Assembly: GCF_029852145.1 (NCBI RefSeq)
Contig: NC_079974.1
Span: 7,796,348-7,860,347, forward strand
Length of the DNA: 64,000 nt
Source: Microplitis mediator
Taxonomy: Eukaryota; Arthropoda; Insecta; Hymenoptera; Braconidae
Direction: 5' to 3'
Part shown: piece after piece, positions 45,073-56,039 of the stretch
Position numbering within the stretch: position 1 is the first letter of the stretch
Layout: every line of letters starts with the position of its first letter
Translations under genes and position numbers: made by a program
Notes under the pieces: model-generated
Databases searched by the model: none
What the model was told of the DNA's origin: nothing
The model's input: the letters and a program-made list of their open reading frames with translations, nothing else

Positions 45073-45526
45073 TGTTGATTTCCCTGAATAATTGAGTACA
45101 GAAATTAATCTAATATTTTCTTCTTATTTTAGTAAATGTTTTATTCTCTTTTAAAATAATATTGGGTGTAAGTTAGGAATGTGTATTTTCTCTTGGAGGA
45201 GGAGTAGACCAGTTTGAACTGGATTTTTATGACCTTAGGTACTTGGGTCAGTCAAAGGACATCTTTGACGACATGAGGCCCAAGTGCTGTATAATTGTAA
45301 GGCAATGTGTTTTTCTTCAAGATGAAATAATATATATTTTTTATTTACTTTTAAGAAAAAGGAGAGGTTGTTAGGCCTCACTGTGGAATAGTTTTAGAAA
45401 ATAAGTTAGTCTAAAAGATATTACTCTCGAGTAAAGACACTTCTCGAAACGCAAACTTTTAATAAAGAAAATTAGATTTATAAAATATATTTAATTTTAA
45501 ATAAATTTCCATAGCCTATCCCAACA
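45073..45526 (+). repeat. Copia 3' LTR
   Basis: 454 bases, near-identical to the 5' LTR, followed by the duplicated TTAAA. Confidence 0.95.
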
Positions 45527-46568
45527 TTAAAGATAAAGCTTATTAAATTTAATTGATTATTTATCGAGAATCCAGTTGAATTATCTTACTCTACCACTAT
45601 TATTAAAAATGGCATTTACTTTAACAATTTACTATACTTATTTTTGAATTAAATTAATTTTTATAAGTAAAATGATAAAACTGCGAGTGTTGATTGCAAA
45701 TGATAACGAACTAAAAAATATATTCATTGTTAGTTGTAAATAACTGTATTCGAAAAATTAAAATATTTATTAATTGAAACTTAGTTTAATTCAAAAATAA
45801 ATAATTATTAATTAAAGGAAACTACAATAACAAGTTATTTGAATAATTAATAATTGATTGGTAGATTTTTTCAGTTAACAAGAATCAATCATGGACCACT
45901 GATTCACCAACAGTAGCCCAAAGTTGCGAACCGATAATCGGCCAGTCATAAGTAGCCATTCATTGGCCAGCCATCGGCAGCGTCGTGTGTCTGGTGTTTC
46001 CTTGAAAGGGATTACGGGAAGTCATATTCTGATATGAAACCAGCAATGCCATTACATCTACATTCAAAAATTTTAATAAAAATTCATTTCGATTCGACTA
46101 CGCTATCATGATGAAAAATTAAATGGCTGGTGGTAATTAACTAGGTTTGGGCCATTACGAATTGCCAATGCTTGGCCGAGCGATGGCAGCTACACATCGG
46201 CCAACCTACGGCATTTTCTCCATTAACGGCAACTTTGTATGGGAAATTCGGGCAGAAAATTTCAGGCAATTTCAATGTCAAATTACTGTCAATTTCAAGC
46301 TAAAGTAGCTATCAGGGTGGTTTTAAGTTTTTACCAACTGTTAAAGACCCTGTCAACTGTCAAAACAGGTTACATGAGATAAGTTGGTTACACGCGAGTT
46401 TTCGTGTAAATAAATAATACATGGAATTGATAGAATACCAAATAAATAAAAGACACTTGAAACAGTTTATTTGTTTTGTATTTCGTAAATAATTACATGA
46501 ATTTTTTTTTTTAGCTTTTGATTCAGAGATTTTAAGGAAAATGGAATGCAATATCCGACTCTGATTAA

Positions 46569-46703
46569 GGGCCAGTTTCTCAAACCGGATTTATTTTCAA
46601 TCCGGGTTAAAATTATTATTGCTGGCATATCTATATATTATTAATTAATGTATACTAGCAACATTGACCCGGATAAAAATAAACCCGGTTTGAAAAACTG
46701 ACC
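46569..46703. mobile_element. TTAA-flanked MITE
   Basis: A 135-base hairpin, ends GGGCCAGTTTCTCAAACC and GGTTTGAAAAACTGACC, flanked by TTAA at 46565-46568 and 46704-46707, which suggests piggyBac mobilisation. Confidence 0.75.
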
Positions 46704-46707
46704 TTAA

Positions 46708-47334
46708 ATTCCGAAAATAAAACCGATGAATCCTGATTAAAACCAATGAATTCCAGTTGCAAATCTTTCGGATTAAATCGGAACTCAGTGGCTTTAATCG
46801 GAATTTTTGATTAAAAATCTTTAATGTCATATGCCCAAGTTTATAAAATAAAAAACACAGAGTATGGAACTGAAGAGGAAAATCATATTTTAAAGAAAAA
46901 AAAAAAAGTATTTTTCTTTCGTTCGTAAATTTACAGATGAATATTTTTTTTACATTGTGTGATCGTAGCTCTTAGCTCTTATAAGAAATACAATTGTCTA
47001 CAAAATCAGCTGTTAGGATTATTTTCATACAATCTATTAAAAAATGAATCATAGAACTCAAAATTTAAATAAAATAGAATCCTTGGAGACTTTTTTTTTA
47101 TTTTTATTTTTGTTTGTAACATTAAATTATTATATAATCTGTCTTCTCATGACAATTTAATGCAGCAGGTCATAACTTTTAAATACTAATTTTTTTCTAG
47201 TTACTATATAAAAAAACACAAAAAATCTGAAAACCGGTTGACCCTACGGGCCAGCCCCGAAACCTCCCGCTGTTTTCGAGTTCCTTCAGCTCGAAAACAT
47301 TATTGCCAATATAGGTTTGAGCTCTCCAAGCTTG
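46708..47334. other. AT-rich spacer
   Basis: No gene. GAATTCC/GGAATTC-type words repeat at 46710-46820, and a GC-richer patch follows at 47228-47300. Confidence 0.4.
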
Positions 47335-47338
47335 TTAA

Positions 47339-47539
47339 GGCTGGGCCGCACCTAACGAAATCTCGAATTTAAGAATTCTAATTACTTTCGGAATATTTAT
47401 GGTACTCGGATGATGAAAATCTTCCGAGGAAGTTCGTCTTTTGCTTTTAGTCGGAAACTAAGAAAATTGCTATTATGATAATTATTTAATTAATAATTAG
47501 AATTCTTAAATTCGAGATTTCGTTAGGTGCGGCCCAGCC
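47339..47539. mobile_element. TTAA-flanked hairpin MITE
   Basis: Arms of about 48 bases, GGCTGGGCCGCACCTAACGA and its exact complement, flanked by TTAA at 47335-47338 and 47540-47543. piggyBac-like signature. Confidence 0.85.
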
Positions 47540-47543
47540 TTAA

Positions 47544-47960
47544 TACCTTCGGATACTTTTTTATTTTAGTAAGTGAATTGTTATTTTTAAAATTTTCCAT
47601 TGCCGATATCATTCAAACTAATTTTTCAAGCCCAAAAGAGTTAAATTTTATGTTAAAATTTGGAATTTGTTGATTGAGTTATACTGGCAAGAATTCCTTG
47701 TGTAAGGCTTGCACTAAGCTTGCAATTAAAATCTGGTTACAAATATCTGCAGCAAGACACATACGTAGAAAAAGACACTAGCACCTGTCGATCTTGAGTG
47801 CAGACTTGTTTAAGAATTGAAAAAGATTGTTATACGGGTAATAGGGTATTTCATATTCAGGCGATTTTTTTTTTCTGTCCGACATGAAAAACTAACAATT
47901 CATAGAACAAAAAAATATTACCGCTTGAAAAAAAATTATAAGTCAATGAAGAGCTTAGTG
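47544..47960. other. AT-rich spacer
   Basis: Nothing recognised. Confidence 0.4.
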
Positions 47961-47964
47961 CATT

Positions 47965-48325
47965 GAAAAATTCGATTTCCCGTTTAAATAACATGAGAAA
48001 CAAATATTTTTTAGTTTGGAATTTTTTACCTCGGCAATGGCTCATTGTACAAATAAGCCAAGCACACATTTTCGTAGGAAATTGAACGCTCTACAAAAAA
48101 GTCTTTTATCATTTTTTGATAAATCCATCTGTTCAAAAGTTATTGGAGCTCGAAGTCAAGTTAGAGTAAATTTCGAGATCTTTTTACTTTTCCTGTGAAA
48201 CTATTGGACTTATCATAAAATGTCATGAAATTTTTTTTGTAGACAATTTTGTTTCCTACAAATTATCTCCGATTAATTATTTTTAAATTCTGCATTGTTT
48301 TCTAGTTATTTCTATTTTAATGTCA
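47965..48325. repeat. single-arm copy of the 12670 foldback family
   Basis: It matches one arm of the 12670-13682 hairpin (TCGGCAATGGCTCATTGTAC, GTTCAAAAGTTATTGGAGCT) with more divergence. No inverted partner nearby. Confidence 0.8.
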
Positions 48326-48896
48326 AGTGTGGTCTCAAACATCAAAATCGGTTACTTAGCTCGAACGATTCAGTGATAAAAAATAACAATTTTCTTAGTT
48401 TTTTCTTGGATAAGGCATATTACAATTCCTTATAGGTTACGAAACCCATACCGGCCCTTTGGATTTAGTGTTTGATAATTGCTTCATAAATTATTGTAAT
48501 GTCGATTGGTTTGGAAGTTATGAATGTTAGAAATTTTCACGATTTTTTGAAAAGATCAGTTTTTTTTTCAATGTTAAAGTTTATATAACTTTACGACTAA
48601 AACTCATTGACGATTTCTGTAAAAGTAATCTTAAAGCTTGTTGAAGAAAGTTTAATTTTTGTCCTTAAACTTAAAGTTTTGATTGTTTCTTTCATTAATT
48701 TTATATCCTTTAAAATTTGAATGGAATCAAGAAAAGTAGAAAACTTTTTTTCATTCCTGATAACTTATGCGTTTCACATTATAATCCAATCCCATTAGTT
48801 TTATTCTATAGTAAACAAAATAATTGTCAAATTTCGCAACTATTTCATGTCATGAAATTATTCCTTTCATTATTTACAATATTTTAAGAGTACCTG

Positions 48897-48900
<4 letters not shown>
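48326..48900. other. AT-rich spacer
   Basis: No gene or terminal repeat recognised. Confidence 0.4.
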
Positions 48901-48949
<49 letters not shown>

Positions 48950-51122
48950 GACATCTGGAGTTGTCCGGTCCTCGGCGAATCTCACGTGTCCACGTAAAAT
49001 TCAGTTCATTATTTTTTGGTTGTCTCTGATTTTAGTAGGTGAATAATAAAATTAATTAGGCACCTGCGAAGCACACGGGAGTGATGGGAAGTTAGAGGTA
49101 AGGTAACGCGACTGGTAACCGGCTTCCAACAACGATCCCCGAAGGCTCTGGTAGGTGGAGATTAATTATTGTTAATTTAAGTTAGTATTTAAGGATTAGT
49201 ATTAATAAGCTGGAGAAACTTCCACTCACTCCTTCGGAATAGGACCGCAATCAACCCCAGAAGACCCGCGGCTAAGGCAAAGGGGAAAAACTCGCAGCAA
49301 AACCAACGACCGTCAGCCTGTAAGCCACGAGCAGTTCGAGTTTCAAACGCGAGAGCACGCGCGCCATCAAGCCGAGCCATGGACTCGAGGGATCACTGTA
49401 GAACAATTTATGGTACCGCTGGCGCCATCTCGGAGGCAGCAGCTGCATTGGGCAAGAGAGTGGGGAGTCGCGTGTGCGATCCATGTGATCGGAGGTGTTG
49501 CAGCCATCTTTGGTGGAAGCCTGTTGCTGTCAACACGTGTTCGAGAATTGTTATTTTGCCGCGAATTACATCATTTGCTCTGCACGGTTTTTTTATTATT
49601 ATTGCCAAGATAATTATTGGTTCGTTCGAGTGCCGCGAAGGCAAAATATTGTAAAATAACAAAGAAAAGAAAACAAAAAAAACAAAGAAAGTACGTAAAA
49701 CCAATATAAATATTGGATAATTATTCGAGTGCCGCGTAGGCAATTGCATTTTGTGATCCCGTCACCAAACCGCGTGTGCTTCGCGAGTGTGTTGAGGCCA
49801 GGTTGTTGCCGCACGCCAGAAGGATTCGAGTTAATAGCACCTCCAGGGTCATCGAGAGCTGGACAACACCATACCATCTCCGTGGCGATCAGAACATCGG
49901 GTGAGTGGGAGTTTGTACTGCGTTATCGGTCAATTTTTTTTTATTATACCCTGTATTTGTGGGGTCGTTTGTTTTTTATTATTGATTATTATGATTATTT
50001 GAACTTGTTGTTATTTTTTGTGTTGAACTGTGCAATTTTTTTTTTGGGTGAGTTGTCAAGCCAGAGTCCTCGTGCGTTGCGTGGTCGTCACGTGTGAATA
50101 TTTTTCGTGCATAATTTTTATTTGGTTATCGCAATTTTTTTTTTTTTTTTTACGTTGAATTCTATTGCGCTCGCGAATTCAAGACAGTTGTTTTTTTTAT
50201 TTTTGGTGTTCGCCGTCGCTGCGGGTACGTGCCGCGAGTGTGATATTAATTATTCTGTTCGAATAAAGCCGTAGGGCATTTAGTTAATTTCTTTTTGAGA
50301 ATAAAAATAATTCGCGATTCTTAGTTTATATTTATTTTTTTTGGTTAGTTTTTTTTTGCCCGGCTAATGGAATACTGGTGCGTTATTCGATGTGAATTAA
50401 GTATCGTTACTAGAAATACTAGTAGTGCTTTAGCTGTCAAAACTTATAATTTTTTTTGGAACAGTCACGCAAACATTAGTAAAAACATATTTGAGACTCG
50501 TTGAATAGTTTACGGGCAGAATAGTTATGTAACAAGTTATGAATTGTTAAGTTTTTTTTTATTGCCAGGAATAAATAAAATAAGGGATTACATTTTGTTT
50601 TTTTTTGGTTTGTTGTTGTTGATTGCGTGCAAACAGAATCTCGCGTCTTGACAAATTAATTCAAGGAAGTAATAATAAGTTTGAGCGAGTCTCTGAGCGG
50701 TAATTATACTGATATGCGTGTGGTATGATCAGTGTGCCGCGTGGTATGATTTTGTAGGTAATTTTATTTTAAGGTGAATACGCGAAACTATGTAATGATT
50801 GTACTGTAGAGAACTGCGTAATCTATTGTTTGTTTTGATTAAAGTGCTTAATACGCTGTTTTCTTTTGCCCATAAAATTTCTCTTGTTTTATTTAAATAA
50901 TTGTTGCGCCAGTACCAGTCGGAAAAATATCCAGACCCAACTCCTCCCGCCGTCCAGGAAGCTCGTTTTCCCTGAACCCTCCACACTAGTGATTTTCCGC
51001 GTCGCGAGTTTGGTAATTCTCTCCAAAAATTACCTGGCGTCCAACGGGTACTGCAGGTAAGCCATAATTTAATTGCACAGAGAATTCTCGCTGGTTAGAT
51101 TCCCAGTCGAGAATTTCTCGTG

Positions 51123-51178
<56 letters not shown>
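48901..51178. repeat. (AT)n microsatellite split by an LTR
   Basis: About 46 bases of AT alternate before 48947 and about 53 after 51125. The LTR between them inserted into one long microsatellite. Confidence 0.85.
48947..51125 (+). mobile_element. long solo LTR in an AT microsatellite
   Basis: TGTGACATCTGGAG to TTTCTCGTGACA, 2179 bases. The flanks are (AT)n so a 4-bp ATAT duplication cannot be separated from the repeat. Near its end come a PBS-like TGGCGTCCAACGGG (51035-51048) and a consensus splice donor CAGGTAAG. GC-rich frames at 49379-50097 in several phases have no domain and are LTR sequence. Confidence 0.75.
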
Positions 51179-51179
<1 letters not shown>

Positions 51180-51182
<3 letters not shown>

Positions 51183-51397
51183 TATACACAAACTTTAAGC
51201 AGACTTCAAATGTAATACATATCAATAACTCGGTCTATACATATAACCACACTTACTCAGCACTAGCTTGTCAATCCGAGATTTTAGTATTACGTAATTA
51301 AATTCATATTGCTCGTACATGTACATATAAGTATACTAACAAATTGTTAGTAACAATATTTAACAGGTGGAGGCACCTGAGGCCACTGAGGACATAA
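51180..51397. other. spacer
   Basis: No feature recognised apart from a short GGTGGAGGCACCTGAGGCC palindromic patch. Confidence 0.35.
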
Positions 51398-52509
51398 CAC
51401 AGTTTGCTTGAGCAAAAGTTTACTGTACAAAAGTTTCGTTGAATTTTTCGTCAAATTTCCGTCGGACTTTTCCATTTTTGACGACAATTTGTATGCAACT
51501 TGTTATTCAATTTGACGTAAATTTACTGCCTGAATTAGAATGCAAATTCACTTCAAAAGTTGACTAGAAAAAAGTTGTCGTCAATTTTCAGGCAAAATTT
51601 TATTTCAATTTATGGATAATTTTACTCAAATATCCTGATAGCCACCTTAACTGTGAGTTAACTTCAAGCTACAGCCGTATTCTGAAGCCAACTTAAAGAA
51701 AAGTGTTGGAGAACAGTTACGGTTAGCAGTAACCCTAATAGCCACTTTGCATTGAAATTGATGGTAATTTAATGTTGAAATTACCTGAAATCTGCTGCCC
51801 GAATTAGCAGACAATTTCACAGCAAAAGTTGAAAACAAACATTTGCGGTTGATTTTTCTTCAATTTAAAGGTAAACTCCCTGATAGCCAGAGTTTCTGAT
51901 CAGAAAGCCGATGTACCTGAGTTGCGACCAACTTGACGACAAGTTGTCTACAACTTTTAGCTTGTGTAACTGTTAACTATAAGTTGGCTACAAGTTGCTC
52001 AGAAACTTGGCGACAATCTACTGCCGCAACCTGTCACCAAATTTCTGAGCATCTTGTCGTCAAGTTGGTCGCAACTTATGGAAATGCCAACTTTTGCGGC
52101 CAACTTGGCGACAGGTTGCGGCAGTGGGTTGTCGACAAGTTGCGGCCAACTTGGCTATCAGGGCTTTGACGAAAAAAAAACAGTCGGTAATGTTCATTCT
52201 TACCATTTCAGAAGGTAAGCATATTTATACATAAAATTGTCTACAATTTGAGCGAGAAAATATACTTAACAATTTTTCAAGTCAAATTAACAATAAATTG
52301 ACATAAAATTTGATGAAAATTGACGACAACTTTTTTCTAGTCAACTTTTGAACTGAATTTGCATTCCAAGTCGGGAAGTAAATTTACGTGAAATTGTAGA
52401 GGAAGTTGCATACAAATTGTCGTAAAAAACGGAAAAGTCCGGTTGACGGAGATTTGACGACAAATTCAAGGAAACTTTTGTAAGTAAACTTTTGCTAAAG
52501 CAAACTGTG
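51398..52509. mobile_element. TIR element (CACAGTTTGCTT family)
   Basis: Ends CACAGTTTGCTTGAGCAAAA and TTTTGCTAAAGCAAACTGTG; the interior is built of GACGACAATTTGTA and CAACTTG words in both orientations. CCTGATAGCC/GGCTATCAGG within suggests a second, nested MITE (about 51880-52155). Relatives form the inner arms of the hAT element (39221-39640, 59740-60226) and a fragment at 55082-55230. Confidence 0.65.
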
Positions 52510-52755
52510 ATTTTAGGGTACTGCTGTATTCTGAAGTCAACTTAAATAAAAGGGAGAGCAAACAGTTACGGTTAAGTTGACAGTAAATTGTCTGTAAACT
52601 TGAATTCAATTTGAAAATAAGTGTTACTGTTAGACAATGACGTTAAGTTGATTGAAACTTTCACTTCAAATTGACGGCAAGTTCTTCTGTCAAATTACAT
52701 TCAGATGACAGCAGTTGATTTGCACTAGCTTACACGCAGGTATTGTCCAGCCAAG

Positions 52756-55005
52756 TGTCACGATATTTAAATATCGAGGCATCTTCGCATCAGGTCGGAG
52801 AAGGGCAACAGATGGCAGCACACGCTGCTCAGCACGTCTCCGACATTATTATTATTATTATACTGTTGTTATTATTATTTTATGCACTACTTTATTTTGT
52901 TTACTGTGTGTTTATTAATTGTTTAATTTACTGTATAAAAATTGCGGCCAAATCAGTAAAAATTACTGGATGTTATAAACCTGCCAATGGATTTTACAGC
53001 CGCCGGGATAATTAATTACGCATTTATTTAATTTAATTATTTGATTATTATTATTATTATGTTGGTTGGTTGGCGCATGCGCGGCAATTCAACAGTTGGC
53101 CTCGGGGAATTTATTTAATTTAAATAAATTTACGGGCATTATACCTAAACTACGGGAATATTTAGGTATAAAAGTATCTTATTAATTATTTTTGGGAAAA
53201 AGAATGGCCATTTAATGCCGAGAGTGGACAAATTACATGCCAAAACAGTCATTGCATCATGTTGATGCCGATGAGTGAATTAACATGCGACAGAGATAAA
53301 GCTCCATTGGTTGGAAAGAGAAACCATTATAAGATGGCGCCGGCCGAGGTGCCGGCATGGGACTCACGTGCTGCCATGGCCAGACGTGGATAGTCCATTG
53401 AGAGAGCAAGGTGTGTTGTTATTGTTGCCGAAAGAAATTTATTAAGACGCCATTTGATCTATTTTGCATAGTTGGGAAAATATTGGCATTTGGCATATAT
53501 ATATATTGATTGAAATTGTTGGCCGTAATTGATATTGCTGTTAAAATACACCAATGGAGCCGATTAGAGTATTATACTACAATGATGACTGTAAGTACCT
53601 TTGAGTATAATTCATTGGCGTGTAATTTGTCCCGCGTTGGTGGCCATTATTATTACATACCTCACGTGTGAGTGAGAGAGAGCGGACCATATATATATAT
53701 ATATATAGTGCGTAATTCTTTGTCTCGGCAATAAAATTGTAAATTCAAAGAATTGGAAGGTAAATTTATGATTTTATATTAATAATTATTGGTGACCGTA
53801 TATGTGATCAACGGTAAATAATTATTAATATATTTCTTGGTATTATTTTGTATTTGTATTAATTATTGGTGACCGCATATTATTGTCGGTAAATAATTAA
53901 TACCAGTTATCCTTATTATTTTATTTGTATTAATTATTGGTGACCGTGTATTGTTTACGGTCAATAATTGGTATTATTTATAATTATTATTTATACTTGC
54001 AAATTAGTATTTTGAAAAGTGTGGGAACATTTTGGTGACAATTAGTTTTGTTGGTGGATATTTATCCTTAAGTAATTATTATTTGAACCCCATGTATTAT
54101 TTTACAGTGATTATAATTTACATTAGTTATTATTTGCGGTAAAAATATACCCATTTGTTTGTTGTGATCAAAAGTTACCAATTGGAATTTATATACAATT
54201 ATTTACTATCACCAATGGGTTTTGTATTAAATGTGCGGTGAATAGTTAAATATTAGTTGTAGTTATTCACCTGATTATTATTTTCAACATTGGGTGATTA
54301 GTTGGTATAATTATTTATTAATATTATTAACCATTATTTTGGTAATAAATAATTATACGAAATTAAGTAACTACTATTCTTTTGCGTATTACATACTTAA
54401 ATAGTTGAGAAAATTTGTATGTGTGCGCACAGTAATTACTAGTTAGTTATTTATATTTATTATTTATCACGTGCGAGTGATACCCCAAAGGAATTATATT
54501 ATTTATTAATTGTTGTTTTGCGTTATTTGACTATTAGTCAACGTTTATATTGTGAAGTGAATATTATTTTTATTATTGTTTATTATCTGAATACCGATGA
54601 AAAATTATAAATTGAATTATATCGGGTAAATGGCTACCAACCCGGGATTTAATTAAATATTATTATTATTTATTTATTGCATCTATCTCTTTCTTGCTAT
54701 TCCTTTTCCAATACCTGAATACTGCTCTCTGTTTATTTTACTATTTCATTTTTCATTTCATTTTCTTTTATTTATTGTTTGATTTATTATTTTGTTCGTG
54801 GGGTACACGAACTGGCGCCCAATTCGGTTTTCTAACCCAGCCTGAGAAGAGCTGAGTGTCCAGTGGGAGCGAGGGCATCTCCAAGGGACATTTTTGGTTT
54901 TGTTTTCTTATTTTCTTTTCAGTTTTACCATCGGTGGGCCATAACGCCTATTTGACACTAACCACACTCCGCCGTGGGTAGTGTGAAATAGTAGTGAACG
55001 TTATA
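52756..55005 (+). mobile_element. long solo LTR, 4-bp CAAG duplication
   Basis: TGTCACGATATTTAAATATC to AACGTTATA, flanked by CAAG (52752-52755 and 55006-55009). It shares both ends with 17083-18892. AAT/TTA-rich, with TTATTGGTGACCGTATAT recurring near 53790-53960 as a degenerate tandem unit of about 75-90 bases. TGGCGCCCAATTCGG at about 54812 resembles a primer site yet lies inside the LTR. Confidence 0.75.
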
Positions 55006-55009
55006 CAAG

Positions 55010-56030
55010 GCTTGCCAGAAACTTGTCGTTTAGTTAACCGAAAATGTTTCACTGCAGAACTTACTGCGCAACCCTAATAGCACAGTTTGCTTAAAAAAAA
55101 GTTTACTTTACAAAATTTTCCTTGAATCATTCATCAAATGTCCGTCAACTTCGGACTTTTCTGTTTTTGACGACAATTGATATACAACTTGCTATACAAT
55201 TCAGTTCAAAAGTTGCCATTTTCCCATTTTTTCACTATGAGGCCCCTCTTCTGGAGTCGCAAGTAAATTTACACTGCACCCTAAATTTTTGTTTGCTTGT
55301 GAGGATCATAATCTAGGTCTGAGCAAATTTTTAGCCAGATCTATTCATTAGAACAAAAGTTGTTAGCAATCAAGTTCGAATAAGTGGCCATTTTACCCAT
55401 TTTTCTACTATTAGGCCCCTCTACTGGAGTAGTGCGTCGTGCATATCATCGATAAATGAATACATTTTTAGACAAGCCCCGTGGTTAAATAGAAATTTGT
55501 GTCCCAAACAAGTTGAAACTAAATAAAAAGTTGTGTCGAAAAAAAGCTCCGAAAGTAATGATATTCAATAGTGAGCTACGTTATACAAATGTCATGATCG
55601 CGTTACTAGTTGTGTCGCACAAGTGTCACGACTGGAAGGTACTACATGTCGCAAAAATGTATAAACTACATTCGCTTTTTTATTTTATTATCGATAAAGT
55701 GCTGCATAGGTTTCGCACAAGTATCGTGCAGATGTCGCATGAGTGTCGCAGACATTTTATCACAAGTCGTGAGTAAAAAGACGGGCGCTACGCACGTGAT
55801 TGATGAATGTTTCAATTTCCGCCGTCGTTTTGTCGCCGATTGAAAGTGTGTGTCACAAACGTAAGGCAACTGGCTAGTAGGTTGTGTAAAATAGGAGTCC
55901 AACACGGGCCGAGAATCTATAGTAAATTGTTGTCGTAACTTAGTTATCGTAACAAAATGGCGGGCTGTATTTTACAAGCGTCGTGACCGTTGGATAGTTT
56001 ATGTCTTGCAAGTATCCCAACTATACGAAA
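55010..56030. other. spacer with a duplicated segment and seed copies of the 11-bp repeat
   Basis: AAGTTGCCATTTTCCCATTT...AGGCCCCTCT occurs near 55212 and again near 55381. From 55610 scattered GTGTCGCACAAGTG words foreshadow the tandem array. No gene. Confidence 0.5.
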
Positions 56031-56039
56031 GGAGGTCTT

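Larger units (their letters stand above)
40160..45526 (+). mobile_element. Ty1/copia retrotransposon, recent
   Basis: LTRs of 454 bases (TGTTGATTTCC...CCCAACA) differ at about four positions by eye, near 1%. TTAAA duplicates at both flanks (40155-40159, 45527-45531). A complete Copia-order gag-pol lies between, with a single in-frame stop. It landed inside the CCCATACAAAGTT MITE. Confidence 0.95.
39628..46243. mobile_element. TIR MITE split by the Copia element
   Basis: Ends CCCATACAAAGTT and AACTTTGTATGGG; the interior repeats GGCCGATTAATGGC words on both sides. Without Copia (40160-45526) it is about 1.25 kb. No coding frame. Confidence 0.6.

Noticed and set aside
49379..50097. Overlapping GC-rich frames of 67-122 codons
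   Set aside because: They fall inside a solo LTR, on both strands and in several phases, with no domain.
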